NCBI RefSeq assembly: GCF_008831285.2 | Contig: NC_045148.1 | Span: 1,674,001 to 1,738,000 of the forward strand | Direction of reading: 5' to 3' | Source of the DNA: Nymphaea colorata | Lineage: Eukaryota > Streptophyta > Magnoliopsida > Nymphaeales > Nymphaeaceae | DNA length: 64,000 nt | Part shown: positions 11,888 to 24,249 of the stretch, piece by piece | Layout of the letters: every line of letters begins with the position of its first letter | Position numbering within the stretch: the first letter of the stretch is position 1 | Notes under the pieces: generated by a model | The model's database searches: none | The model's input: the letters and a program-made list of their open reading frames with translations, nothing else | What the model was told of the DNA's origin: nothing | Made by a program: the position numbers and the translations under genes

Positions 11888-12319
11888 TCACACCAACCAT
11901 GGGCAATCCCAATCATACCAATGATGATGATGCCAATGATGGTAATAGGGCTCCCGCCAATCATGATCATGGTGATGGTGCCAACCATGGTAGTGATAAG
12001 GCCATTCGTGACGATGGTGATGGCGCCAACCGTGGTGGTAATAAGGCCGGTCATGATAATGGTGATGGCGCCAACCATGGTAGTTATAAGGCCATTCGTG
12101 ACGATGGTGATGGCGCCAACCATGGTAGCGATAAGGCCATTCGTGACGATGGTGATGGCGCCAACCACGGTAATGCCACGGCCACCCGTGACGCCAACCA
12201 TATAGGCCAAAGTGCCGGACTCCTGTTTCCGGCAGAATTCTCCCCTCGACGGCAACGTTTGCAACCACGGCAGCAAAAGTGACTGCAAAAACAGCAACTA
12301 TGGTTACCGAATGCTTCAT
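11888..12319 (-). CDS. Secreted His/Trp/Tyr-rich repeat protein (copy D)
   Basis: A single-exon minus-strand gene for 143 residues. The signal peptide is about residues 1-26 (MKHSVTIVAVFAVTFAAVVA, then NVAVEG), followed by RILPETGVRHFGLYGWRHGW. The middle consists of five 15-residue units of the type YHGWRHHHRHEWPYR, encoded by five exact-period 45-bp units. The tail is a YYHHWHHHHWYDWD block ending CPWLV. Composition is very high in His, Trp, Tyr and Arg, so the mature protein should be cationic at mildly acidic wall pH. Start is fixed by the signal peptide and a TATA box 60 bp upstream. Family role is unproven; antimicrobial, metal-binding or wall cross-linking roles are all compatible. Confidence 0.82.
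   Translation of the reverse strand: MKHSVTIVAVFAVTFAAVVANVAVEGRILPETGVRHFGLYGWRHGWPWHYRGWRHHHRHEWPYRYHGWRHHHRHEWPYNYHGWRHHHYHDRPYYHHGWRHHHRHEWPYHYHGWHHHHDHDWREPYYHHWHHHHWYDWDCPWLV
11968..12192. repeat. Coding minisatellite, 45-bp unit, 5 copies
   Basis: The units start at 11968, 12013, 12058, 12103 and 12148, each with (g/c/a)atggtgatgg(c/t)gccaacc. The period is exactly 45 bp, so unit gain or loss keeps the reading frame of the minus-strand gene 11888-12319. Confidence 0.93.
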
Positions 12320-12377
12320 TGTTGTCTCAGCAGAATCACGTAGAGCGTCTCTGCGGAGAAGGAACTACCAAGACTCC

Positions 12378-12385
12378 TTTATAAA
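12378..12385 (-). promoter_or_regulatory. TATA box of copy D
   Basis: The palindromic TTTATAAA lies about 60 bp upstream of the ATG at 12319, in the context GCCTTTATAAAGGAGTC on the minus strand. Confidence 0.65.
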
Positions 12386-12399
12386 GGCAAATTAAGGAC

Positions 12400-13241
12400 A
12401 TAAGACCAGCGCAGTCGTCCATTGTCATAAGGAGATAAAAATGAATCCGTCCCATGAATTGCTTGTAATCCTAGGGTCGTTGCATTGTTAAGTAGTGAAG
12501 TTTACCAACCCAACACAATTTAACTCATTAAAACAATGTTCTTCCTTTGTTTATATGGTACAACCAATTAGCTAGTAGGTCACAACTAACCCAGCTTGAC
12601 CGATACTCAAGCTGGGGTTAGTTGTAAACCTTGTCAATTTATTGCATTATTTGAAATAAGAATTCGTATCAAATGCCAACATGCGGCAGCTATAAATGTA
12701 TACATGTATATATATACACATCATGGCCGAACTCGAAATTTTTGGGTAAGGGGTAAGTTTTCAAACTTTAAGGGGCACTTATTTTATATACGTAGCAAAA
12801 AAGCATGACGTATTTATATGCAAATAAAATAAATTTTATGGTTCTCCGACCCACAGCAGCTAATATATATATATATATATTGGCTGTTGTGGGTCCGAGA
12901 GAGAGAGAGGAGGGTCTGGCTTGTTTTGCCTTCCACTGATGGGCCAGTTGTAATATTTTTTTGACAGAAAATATCATAATCTATAGTCGAGAAGATCGCG
13001 TTGCGAGTCTGTTTCTTTCAAATTTCTGGTCTTCATAAACCTAACATCTCCACCGTCCATTAAACCCAAATTCTGTTAATGTATGTGATAGGTTTCACAT
13101 GCACCAACTAAAAAGTTTGGTCGGCCCACTACTGCTCACTCTCCATTACATCCAACTTTTCTGAATGCATCCGATTCTCCGATAGCTATCACATCCAACT
13201 CTACAATTCTCCTTCTTGTTTGAAGAAAATGTGACTTGGGA

Positions 13242-13272
<31 letters not shown>

Positions 13273-13700
13273 GCCACTTTTTCAGCAAGCAGAAGCAAGT
13301 GTTTAGTAAAGCTGTGTTCGGATGAAACGTGCCGTCAGTTTTTGCAGTATGGGTTTGATGTTGTGCTCTTTTTGTAGCCTCTTTGTGTTCTCTGGTCTGG
13401 TTTTGGGTACTGTGCTGTTTCTTTGTTTGGCCCTTTATGGCCTGATTCCGCTGCTTTTTATTGGGTTTTGTAGCCAATTATCAGTGGCCATTTTATAATG
13501 ATGTTTATTGCTCTGTTGTTGATTATTACAAGTTGTGGGCAGTCATGATATTATGTTAGACGTTCAAAAAGACATGCTTGTTCGTGAATTAATTCTCATA
13601 AGCACCACTTTTCCGGTAAGCATAAGAATTTAGACAAGGTTGTTTGGATGATAACCACAAAAAAAGCGTTCTCTTGCAAAAATTCGGTTCTGTAAAAACC
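12400..13700. other. Spacer without recognised genes
   Basis: Contains short microsatellites (AT near 12863-12880, CT/CA near 13241-13272). ORFs here are short, low-complexity and unsupported. Confidence 0.45.
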
Positions 13701-13712
13701 TAATTTCTTGAC

Positions 13713-13922
13713 TAATTTTTATATCCTGGTTTATACCAAAACAACGTTTTCTATTGAGAAAAAAAACCTGTGAAACAACAGAGCAATTCATGAACAGATA
13801 TAAAACGTTGTAATAGAACAACCTTGTCAATGGTATAAAAATTTAGTTGGATGTTCATTGGGTTCTTTTTCAATTTCTCAGTAGAAAACGTTGCTTTGGT
13901 ATAAACCAGGATATAAAAATTG
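13713..13922. repeat. Inverted repeat with 49-bp arms and 112-bp spacer
   Basis: The left arm 13713-13761 and right arm 13874-13922 are reverse complements with about three mismatches. The core reads tatcctggtttataccaaa on one side and tttggtataaaccaggata on the other. The sequence could fold into a long hairpin if transcribed. It may be a foldback element or the centre of a MITE, but no target-site duplication was found. Confidence 0.85.
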
Positions 13923-13989
13923 ATCTTTTGCCTCCAAAACAGTGTTCAGGTGTATGATGAGAATAACACCTTAGTGCTTACGCTTTTCC

Positions 13990-13990
<1 letters not shown>

Positions 13991-14033
<43 letters not shown>
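13991..14033. repeat. 43-bp poly(A) tract followed by GA repeats
   Basis: An uninterrupted run of A is followed by gagagagaaaaa. It could be the 3' tail of a retroposed sequence, but no upstream SINE or LINE body was recognised. The adjacent ORF with a poly-lysine run is an artefact. Confidence 0.9.
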
Positions 14034-14036
<3 letters not shown>

Positions 14037-14681
14037 AGAGAAAAAGCTAGTCCTCTCTCTCAAGATATACTGGGTGTTCAAACTCCAATGAAGATCCAAC
14101 TAGATTTTCATCTTTGTAATATATATGATTCTGCTGCTTAACCTTTGGACGATTCTGTAATAAAAAAAAATGAAAAAAAAAAAAAAATCATAATTGGTCA
14201 TTCACCTTCTTTCAAAAGTGTGCGCAAGTTAATGTATTCAAATGCATCTCCTCAGTCGCTAAGTGAGTCCTTTTAGTTCAGTTTAATCCGCCCATTATCA
14301 GTAAGACGAAAGAGAGCGCAGCGCCTTCATCTGTATACAGGACAGGATGGGCTGACCCCGTTCGATCTCCGGCTAGCCTCACCTTCCCTGGACAAGCCTC
14401 AAGCGACTGAATCTCTCAACCAGGTCACTCCGATGACCCCAAACTACCTCGATAGACAGATGGCTCTTCGCTGGCCACTCAAACCAAGTTTCAGAAGAAA
14501 AGATTGGGAGGAAAAAGAAAAAGCAATGGAGTCCGGACACTGCAAATGACCGAGACCGGCTTTGCTTGTCCTCCATCCTAGCTCTTAAATTACATTTAAG
14601 AATTTGAAAGGCACAAAAAGTTTTCGTTATCATACCCTAAAAAAACGTCATTCTATGAAAATTACTTTCAAAAAAATATTA

Positions 14682-14922
14682 AGGGGCATTTGGATGACAC
14701 TCTGAAATGCTGTTTTGGAGGTAAAATCAAGTTTTGCCTCTTAAAAACTTGGATTTTTCAAAAGGGAGTGAAAACCCAGAATCCCCTTTGGTTTGAACTA
14801 GTTTTTGAAACTAATTAACAAAACTAAAACAATATTTTTTGTGAAAAATTTAGGAGGTCAATTTTAATCACACCCTTTCTAAAAGCATCATAGATTCAGT
14901 CTGGACCCACCCAAACATGCCT
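14682..14922. mobile_element. Possible MITE remnant
   Basis: The left end GGGGCATTTGGATG follows TTA. The right end, read in reverse complement, gives GAGGCATGTTTGGGTG. The ends are only approximately inverted and the right target duplication is missing, so this is a weak call in the same style as the better elements at 21463 and 51038. Confidence 0.3.
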
Positions 14923-15902
14923 CAAACATCACTTTTGTGGCTAAACGACTTTGTTTCCAATAACAGCAAGGGCATCACTCACACAAGCCTGTAAACCAAC
15001 ATCTCTTCAATTCATCTTTAGAAATATGTCATTACTCAACCACATATAACAAATTCGCCTCTTATTAGAACTCAGAGGTTTAGCACAACAATTCAAAGCA
15101 CATGAGTTCCAACTTTGAGAAATAAAAGGTAGGAGAAGAAACCAAGGGAGTCTATTAACTGCAGAGGAGAGAGACCAGGATTTACTCATTTTGCTCGTAC
15201 TCAGCCTAAAAACAAATCAACTTGGAACAGAAACAGAGCCGAGATATATCTTCTCAATGCCATGCTTCAGTTTGTGATGGGAATTGTGAGGATCTGAATC
15301 AACTGAAAGTTAGGGCTGCAAAAGGTATCTAAAATCCTGATAATTCTAAAATGCGTCTTCCCTATATTAGACTTCATAGACTAACAGCTTGGAACCAAAA
15401 TATCAAGAAGCCATAGTACGTCCCAGGTTATCAGTTGTGTCAAATCAAATCCAACAAGCTCATGGGCAGACCCTTTAGTCTTCTCCAGTTTCTTCCCACA
15501 TTGCAGGACTAACAACACCTCAATCGTCATATCGTTCGAAATAACTTCAAAGGGAAAAACCTTTATCGAAATGATAAACATACGACTTAACCTGAACTGT
15601 CGATATGCCCTCCAGTATCCATATGAAGAAAGAACAATGAATTCCAAATAAAAGAATGTGCTGCTTATTATTCAGGGGAGAAAAACAATTGCATGATTGA
15701 ACAAATTTCCCAAGGGGACACTTTATCTGCAATAAATAAGGAAACCCTACCTGTAAAAACATGGCTGCTCTCGGCAGAAAACAACAAAACAAATTACTAG
15801 GTCAGGAACTCTTCGGAGTAAGCAGAGCAAGCATCTAAATTCCCCAAAAACTCAAACAACTTCAGCACAAACTTCATGAAATTCATCTAAGTGGAAAATA
15901 AC

Positions 15903-18900
15903 TCAGACAACCTCTTGGACCGGCCCTTCTGATCTCCTTTCCCTCCCACGAGTCCTTCCCCATCCACGTCCATTTCCTGTAACCAGTCACATGCATTCAT
16001 ATTTTCCCCAGACAAGAAATGACGCCACCAAGTAAACGGGTAACTAACATTGAAGAAAAGACGAGCAGAAAATGACATGAATCAATCAATCAGCCACTGG
16101 TTTTTTCAATACAACCCTGCCAACAATTCGGTCCTCAAGCTTTATTGAGAAAATTTGATATCAAAGGCACTGAGGAAAAGAAAAAGAGAGAGGAAGCCAG
16201 GCACCAGCTGCCACATTCATTTTGACCAAGTTCATTGAACAAATACTCCTAACGGAATTGGTCACAGATAGAGACATGAAGAACAAATGGGTCTTGCCAT
16301 CAAGCATGTCCAAGATGCAGGATCAACGGGATACTTAAGTGAAGCTCAGTGTGGATCCAAAAGTTGCCAAGTCCACCATCTAAAAATACTTGTTTAATGT
16401 GTATGGCTTTAATTAAAGTGTCATGTTTCCCCGAACCTAGTACAAAATAATGATAGCAGACAAGGTTTCTCTCAAGAACTTAACATAGTCTGCACAACAA
16501 CATATAATTACAGTCCATTGAAGAAGCGACATGGATGTCATTTGTTCTTGAATAATTTGTGTGATTATGACTTCCAGCTTTGTCTACTAATGTCATTTGA
16601 TGTTTTAAAATTTTTATTTGATAGATGATGAAATATGACATGAAATGACAAGAGACCATAACAATATTACATAGAAATAAATTACATGCATGATAGTCTA
16701 AGCCAATTCACATATCGTTCCTCATACAAAGAGAGCTTAGTCTTAATGAACGTTTTAAGAGTAAGTTTTCATTTCATGACAGCCTCCAGATGTAGTTTAG
16801 GCAAAATCCATTGAAAAAGTTTTGACACGATCAAGGAACACAAAAAGAAAACAACTTATCTATTGCAACAGAAACAAGATTTTGGTAACCAGGAACCTAC
16901 CCCGCACAATTAGCCTTATGGGCTTAATAATGAATTTAGCACCTCTTGGCACTGCAGAAACAGGAGAACCTTAACCATTCTCAATCACATGCATGACAAT
17001 TCACATTTCTCGTATCATTTTTATAGTCTTTGCTTGTGGCAGAAAGAAAGAGTTAAGGCAGAGGGAAGTTTCGGGAGCAGAAAGGCCCCTGTCAAGGTGG
17101 ACAAACTTCTGGAACAATGAACAATAATGGATTTTATGGAGAAAGAAAGGCCAGTAATGAAAAAATGTTTTGACACTATTTTTATAAGCAAGCATCCACA
17201 TTCTACCACATGGCAGGTCTGGGGCCCAGCTCTTTCCAACTTATGGTCATTCCTCGTGGAACCACACCTTCTCCCAAGGGGAAAATGTTTCCCATGTGCT
17301 ACCCATGTTGACAAGATTGTTTCAAAGAGAGAGCCGTTCATACAAAAAGCAACTGCTCTTTGAAACCAACTGCCTTCAGAGAATACACCTGAATTCCTTT
17401 TTATCATTAATCCAACAATAACTTCCCCACTTTCCAGCCTCCCAACACTTACAAAGACATATAACTCAACTATTTAGTTGCAGTATAAATTATAAGAGGC
17501 CACATAAATGAAGCATTTAATCAACATACGCAGTATAAATTATAAGAGGCCACATAAATAACGCATTTAATCAACATAGACTACAGAAAATGCATGTCCC
17601 AAAGGCATGGTAAAATGTAGGTCCCAAAACATTTAAGAGGCCCAGATATTTCAAAATTAGTCTTTGTGCTAGCATAGGAAACTTTTTAAGAAGTTCATGC
17701 ATGGATAAACAAATCCCTGTCAGTGGATGGACCATCATGGAAATGTAGTCAATCTTACAAAGACAAGGCTCAAGTAAACGCAGCAAAACGGTCCAAACAC
17801 TTTCCTGACCAAAGAGAGAACCAGGCTCTTATCCAAGACATGGTTAGACATTGCATAGTTGATGGAAAAAGAGATGTTCTCACCTCGCCCTTGTGATGGG
17901 CGTGGTTCTGATCCACCATTCCCATTATATCCTGATTCTGCCTGCATATTCCCACCACCATACCCTCTTCCCCCACGGAAATTGCGTCCTCGACCACGGC
18001 CTCTTCCTCTGGTGTATCCACGGCCACCCATGTCCCAATTTCCATTGCCATTATATTCACCCATTCCAGTAACATTACCTGCAATTTGTGCACCAGAATT
18101 AGATGATAACACTTATCAATTATCATACAAATAAAAATCCCTGCTACGCAAAAAAAGTTACATTCAACCATATAAAGAAAAACAGGACATGAAGATGTCC
18201 CTTTCCTTAAATAAAGAATGAACGGAACAATAGAAGCTACATCTTCTGCATATATGCCAAGGGAAGAAAAGCATGAAAAAATAAAATAAAGAAGACATCT
18301 TCGATGATGAGAAAGAGTTTTAATAGTCCATGCACCGTAAAGTATGGATAAAGTATAAACCAACTCAATAAATATGATTCAGTAATTGTAACAGCTTGTT
18401 CATTAACAAAGCAAGGAAGTGCCCACCATTTTTGCTACAGAAAGTCAAAAAACAATGTTTCTAAACAATGAAAACCTCCATAAAGGACCTGTCTTAAATA
18501 AAACCGGTAGACAATAGCAAATAAAATTAATTTGTCATCTGAAAGAATCAAAAACATAAATGCTAAAAAAACAAAATTTTTTAACCTCTCCATCATCCAG
18601 GTGGGTTTTCTGTTAGGCTTAAAAAAAATAACCAAATGTAGCCTTTCGACCTCAATGGACAATGAAGACAAATTTGCATGTCAACATGAAAAATGAAAAA
18701 GAACCATACTACACTTTTACATGAAAGATGTTGCCTTGGTTACATAGAAGAAATAAAATCAAAGGTGAATAAACATATGAAATATATAAAAACAGTAATT
18801 TAAATCTCTGCTTCATTAGTGAATAATTGCTGCAACTTTTGATATTCCAGAATATCTACCACCATTTTCTTAACAGAAAAATTTCTCCCATTACATGATT

Positions 18901-21900
18901 ACTAGAATTCTCCATACAAAAAGTAACTGTAATACCTCTACCTCTACCCCTTCCACGACCACCACGTCCTCTACCACTTGCTTGTGGTGAATCTTCTGAA
19001 ATCAGGGTAACAGGTAAGCATCTGTTAGGGGATGTGCATAAATGTGAACATTAATGTAAGCCATATGAAACAGGAAGCATATGTTACCACCTTCATTATC
19101 ATAGGCTGTCAACTGTTTCACCTGATCAGCCGCTAAGGGTGGTTGGTAGCTGTATATGCAAAACAGAGGACATTGACCACAATAAATAAGACAAAAAAAT
19201 ATCATAAACATGCATATACATATGCACGTCTTCTTTTTGTGGCCAAGTGTGTCTGTGTGTGTGTGTGTGTGCGTCTGTGTGGGGTGGGGGGTGTTCAAGG
19301 AATATGTGGGTTAACTATATATGACAACTATGCATATTGATTATCAACTGTTGTATCAGCTTCATTTATAATTCAGAAAGTGTTGCATGTAAAATTACCT
19401 TCTTCAACATCAAAATACTAGTTGTCATCGCCATTTCGAAAAGATAAATTTGACGTAACATTTTGTGAACCATCAACCAAGTTGGTCAAATGGTCTATAA
19501 CTAGTGTACAAAATGTCAAAATCCTCACATTTACTTGGTCCACATATTCCACAAACTATATATAATGTGGATTCCCTTCGGCTTCACTACAAGGATCACT
19601 GAATTTTTTTTCCAGGCACATCACTTATGAGCCAAAAAATTCCCTAATAGTCATGTTTTTAATCATGTAATTGATAAAACACAAGCAGATACCATGTTCA
19701 GTTAAACTAAAAAGCACGTGTCGCAACTGGCATGAATCATTACTTCTTGTATTCCCCTTTCCCAGATTAAAGCCCATCTTTGCAGATAAAGTTCTTGCTT
19801 ACCCTGGGGATGATGTATCTAGCTCATTCTTCGATAAAGTTATTGTGATCATTGAAACATGCCTTGTAGTTTCAAGCCTGCAAGTTGAACATGCCCACCA
19901 TTACCATTGTGTGTTTTACTATCAAGAAAAGAAGATCACCAGCAATTAATTCAACTAAAGAATGATCTTACGGAAGCAACCCTTCCTCCAAGGGTTCCCA
20001 AACATCAGTTATATCATTTGACCCAATTGAGGTGTTTTGATGGAGATCAGCTATCCTTCTCTAGAACAAGCAAAATTATGAACCCAAAAAAAAAAGTGAG
20101 TAATGGTAACATCATATCAAGAAATGAAAAAATAAGAACAGAACATATGCGACAAATGAAGAATAGACACACTACAATTCACATATCTGTATGCAATGTC
20201 ACCTTTATTAACTCTGCAATCATCACAGTCTTGTTGATTGCTCTCCCCATGGCTTTAAGGACAATCTCTTTGGATCCTTTCTCCTAAAAGCCAGAAAACC
20301 CATTATATAATATGTAAAACAGGATCCATCGTAACCAGAAACTATATTAATCGGTCTTTGAAAACAAATGTACATCCTAACTGTGCTAAGAGACAGAAGA
20401 AATGAGAAAATTGATTTGCAGGGCTAAATAAAAGTGCTACCCATGATAACAGAAAATAACCAAAAAGAGTCTAAAGGAAGAACATTAGGTACTTCATTAA
20501 AATCAAATGGAAAAGAAGAACTGCAACTCTGAATACACTAGAACCAGAATTCACCGTATATGGGCCAGTTGTACAGCTACCCTTCATTAATCTAATGATT
20601 CTAACCTACTGTTAAACAATTTTAGAAGTTGAGCAAGGTTTCTCTTCAGATTGAGAATGAAAACACAAGATCTTTTAATAGGATGTGTAGTTCCAGTCAT
20701 CCCTTGAGACCGATTATGGTGACTACTACAATAATCATCATATTTTGATGCTTTAGAGGGTCTGCATCAGCTACTGGAGACTGGAGAGTGCACCCACTCA
20801 GTTTGCCAAAAAGTGTAATCCACTTCACCGTGAGCATGCAGAAAAAATAAACAATATCCAACATCAGACCGGTGTGCCTTTGTGTAAGGATATAACAGGA
20901 AAAGTCAGGAAAAACAAAGATCCAAATCAAGAAAAAGCCAAAAAAAAAAAAGTCCAATGGCTTAGCTATATGGTTTAAATTTATTTAGGTGGACATCATG
21001 CGTTAATGAGCAACCAATACTTTCAATACTCTCATACAAATTACAACCTCCATTCAGGTGTTCCCTCCTTATCTAGCTCACATATCATTAAAACAAGCAG
21101 AGCTTTTCCATAGCGTGGTATTAAAATCATATTCTATTCTTCAAGTTCACAATCGCACCCAATCAGTGCAATCCAGCAAAGCTAGAAAATAGTTAATCAC
21201 TGGAGTACATTCAATTTTTTAACCTTCTCAATCAAGCTCCTCAGACATAATTAAGACGATCTAACAGCTGGTAATAATTTATTTTTAAATATGTAAATCC
21301 TAGGGTCAGCAGTGTTGCTAAGTGCATTGCAACTGAAAAGGAGACAAAGCACTAAAGAGATTAGAGGTTGAGGTGGGAATCCAGAGGCTAGCTGGTTTCA
21401 TAGACCAGTGAACAGTAGATAGATGTATATACACATAGGGATGCATTATTTCCAAACCCTTAGGCCCGTTTGGCCACAGTAACAAATTGTTCCTGTCCCA
21501 TGAATCTGCCCCAAACATTAGGGTAGATTCATAGAACATTGTGTTGTCACAGTCCATGAATTCATCCAAATCTTTGAGGTAGATTCATGGGACAGTAGCA
21601 ACTTGTTGCTGTTGCCAAACATGCTCTTAGAGAATGTGAAGTTGGCAATACATTTGAACAGTAACCTGCATCGAAGACAATTATTCAGATAAACAAATCA
21701 GTTTATTATCATGATAGTTCTCTCTAGCCACACATCTATGTAGATGAATAATTTTCAGATAATAAACATGTCATCCATATCAGAAAGCATACAAGAGCTG
21801 ATCATTTTTCCGCTAAACATGTCACCTTTATGACATTATTGACTTTTCGATCTGTTACACTGTTGATCACTATGTCGCAGGTGAAGCAGACAGCAAAGGC

Positions 21901-22716
21901 ACAGACTAAACATTCAGAAAGTAGAATAACTCGCACCACGAAGATATGGCAGGTTCAGTAACCATCTAAGATCAAGAAGCAAATGAAAGGACTTGGCAAG
22001 ATATCCAGAACACATTTAGAGGGACTCATAAATTGCACCCTTACCTATCTATAAACAGATTACGTTACAGGCTTTCACCTTTCAAAACATTTTTTGCTGT
22101 ACCAAATTCATCTTGTGAACTTTGTATCAATGTTAACCATGAAAATGTTTTACATAACATAGCTTTTCAAAGTTTCAATCCCCAGCAAGAGATAGCAAAT
22201 TCTAGCAAGTCAACAATGCTTAACATTCGTATAACATTCAATCAAACCCAAATGAAAATCGACTCCATATACACATCACGTTAAAGGAACGGCCAGAAAC
22301 AACATGAGCAATTTCACCGACAATAAGCATCCACGTAAACAAACTGGCATCAACAGATATTCCCGAATCAATAACAGCGTGTAAAACCAGAAACTTTTTA
22401 GGCCAACAAGTATTCAACATCAAGGCTTCGGAAAGGCATGATGGTCGGCAATACATATAGGCACAGAAGTCAGAACATCATGAAGAGAACTGAAACAAAA
22501 TGAGTAAGAAACAATGCAGGACTACCAGGGGGTAAAAAAAAACATGCTTGTAAGGAGATTGAGAAGAGATACAAGGATGACAAGCTAGGCTACCTGGAAC
22601 AGAGTGGTGGCGTAGGTGATGTAGTTCCTAACCCTCCCTTGAGTGGTGATCCTTATTTCATTCTCGTTTATGGGCGTCTCATCCCTCGGCTTCTCCACCC
22701 TCTGGTACCGATCCAT
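15903..22716 (-). CDS. ALBA: Alba-domain nucleic-acid-binding protein with RGG tail
   Basis: Eight coding exons on the minus strand: 22594-22716, 20203-20283, 19972-20060, 19803-19877, 19091-19149, 18936-18995, 17884-18078 and 15903-15976. Joined they give 251 residues with all GT-AG junctions in frame. The start is MDRYQRVEKPRDETPINENE, the usual plant Alba N-terminus. The Alba fold (about residues 18-118) includes KAMGRAINKTVMIAELIKRR and LETTRHVSMITITLSKNELD. From about residue 142 the tail is Arg-Gly rich (GRGRGGRGRGRGRG, then GYTRGRGRGRGRNFRGGRGY), typical of the long plant class (ALBA4-6 type) that binds RNA/DNA and joins ribonucleoprotein granules. In the last exon the neighbouring frame also looks open, but phase continuity selects the frame ending QEVV. 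A 2.3-kb first coding intron holds a MITE (21463-21626). Confidence 0.92.
17481..17579. repeat. Tandem duplication, about 50-bp unit, in an Alba intron
   Basis: The segment beginning cagtataaattataagaggc occurs at 17481 and again at 17531 with only a few differences. It lies inside the last intron of the Alba gene. No function is suggested. Confidence 0.9.
21463..21626. mobile_element. Tourist/PIF-Harbinger-like MITE with TTA target duplication
   Basis: A 164-bp element is flanked by TTA at 21460-21462 and 21627-21629. The left end reads GGCCCGTTTGGCCACAGTAA and the reverse complement of the right end reads GAGCATGTTTGGCAACAGCAA. The interior is made of repeats of gtagattcatggaaca type. It sits in the first coding intron of the Alba gene. 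TTA duplication and TTTGG ends fit the PIF/Harbinger superfamily; it has no transposase and is non-autonomous. Confidence 0.75.
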
Positions 22717-22959
22717 CTGCTCCCAAGGATTTGTCAAAGCTTAACCCGATCAGCAAAACAAGCAAACAGGAGAACACCAACAACAAATGTCAATATGTCT
22801 CTCCACTAGGATTCTCCACCGCCGAAAAAACAAGAACAAGAAGAAGCAGAAGAAAAAGTAGAAGAAGAAGAGGTCAATATGAACGAACCAGATCAAACGC
22901 CAAACCGTCAATAGCGCTAGATAAACGGCCGCTCTCTCCCTCTCGCTCGCCTTCTCCCC

Positions 22960-22985
22960 CTCTCTCTCTCTCTCTCTCTCTCTAT
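22960..22985. repeat. CT microsatellite in the probable Alba 5' leader
   Basis: A CT-rich run, read as GA on the minus strand, lies about 250 bp upstream of the Alba ATG. Plant 5' leaders often carry such tracts, and the transcription start of the Alba gene is probably nearby. A 5' UTR intron may end at the GCAG just before the ATG at 22716, but this is not proven. Confidence 0.55.
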
Positions 22986-23039
22986 AACTCGAGCGCGCGC
23001 GAGGGAACCCTCCTTTTAACTTAGACCGCCATAGGCTAC

Positions 23040-23860
23040 GCTAAGATGCTTATTCAGATGGGGGAATAAAGTTTACCGTGTCAGTTATGGTGCCTACCCT
23101 AAAATATTACATCATATGTTAAAAAAAGAAAATCTTTTGCAAAATAAATGGCTTTAGAGTGGAGGAGTTGCATGAATTGATTGACAATAAAATTGAGAGG
23201 TAAAAGAAAAAAATCAACCAGGAGAATTATATTTCTCTCATTGAATGTACGCCACCGGATTAAATGCGAGCTAGAGATAGGTCATCATAGTTCAATGGTT
23301 TGGAATTGGATTGGACATAGTGATGGCACATCTAATAATCAAACATTGTTTAATTTTTACTCAAAATTAGATTGGGTTTTGAATGTAAAAATTATAAAAC
23401 TGTTTATTTTGATGGATTTAATAAAAAATCCATGTTGTTAAGAGAAATTTTCATCGAGCTACTTTTGTAATACACCAAAAGCTTCGTATTGCATCTAGAA
23501 TTTAGTAGTCGAGCTATTTGTTAGTTGGGGTGGGCCATTTACCCACACCAGCTCGTCAAAAATTGCATTTCATGTTGCAATGCCCACACCAAATTTGTGT
23601 CACTAGTGCATGCCCTACGGCTAAAAAAATCATAACACCACCACTAAAATTGTGAAGAACTTTAAGAAAGGTTGTTAAGTGTTTAGACACCAATTTCTTA
23701 AGCTTTTGGAGTTTGAATTGAAATTGCTGGTTAGGATTCATAAGTCAAGTCGTTACAATGATATCAAAACTAATTCAATGCTCTAACATGAGGTCATACA
23801 CAGACGAACGTATGTGTTTAAGATTGTGGATTGTAATTCCAAAAGTTTAGTCATTACGAA
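23040..23860. other. Spacer between divergent Alba and COG0212 genes
   Basis: AT-rich intergenic sequence. The short ORFs have no recognisable domain. Together with the repeats at 23871-24243 and the spacer to about 25250 it forms the 2.7-kb region between two divergently transcribed genes. Confidence 0.5.
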
Positions 23861-23870
23861 TAATCTTAAG

Positions 23871-24030
23871 AGACTTATAAAGAATGTTGTTAAATGATTA
23901 TTGTGGTTCTTTTTTTTTAACTAAAAGCAAAACTGTTAGAAGACAAGTTGAAATCCACCAACAAGATCGTTACAACTTATTGCTTGGGAGACTTATAAAG
24001 AGTGTTGTTAAATGATTAATCATCGTGGTT

Positions 24031-24071
<41 letters not shown>

Positions 24072-24243
24072 CAAACTTGTTAGAAGACAAGTTAAAATCC
24101 ACCAACGGGATCCTTACAACTTATTGTTGAACAGACTTACAATGAGTGTTGTTAAATCCTGGTTTTTTTTTTTTTTGAACTAAAACCAAAACTGTTAGAA
24201 GACAAGTTGAAGTCCGCCAACAGGATTGTTACAACTTATTGCC
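23871..24243. repeat. Three imperfect tandem copies of a 110-140 bp unit
   Basis: Units begin with agacttata/agacttac at about 23871, 23989 and 24132. Each continues through ttgttaaatgat and gaagacaagttgaaatcc to gttacaacttattg. Unit 2 is lengthened by an AT microsatellite at about 24036-24062. A diverged relative occurs at 56394-56840 (gacttataaa ... gttggaacc ... gttac). Confidence 0.85.
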
Positions 24244-24249
24244 TTAAAT

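Noticed and set aside
11833-12297. Ile/Thr/Gly-rich 154-codon ORF and Asn/Asp-rich opposite ORF
   Set aside because: Shadows of the 45-bp repeats of copy D.
15887-15976. Alternative last-exon frame of the Alba gene (ending SELFST)
   Set aside because: Splice phase from the previous exon requires the other frame, which continues the Arg-Gly tail and stops at 15903.
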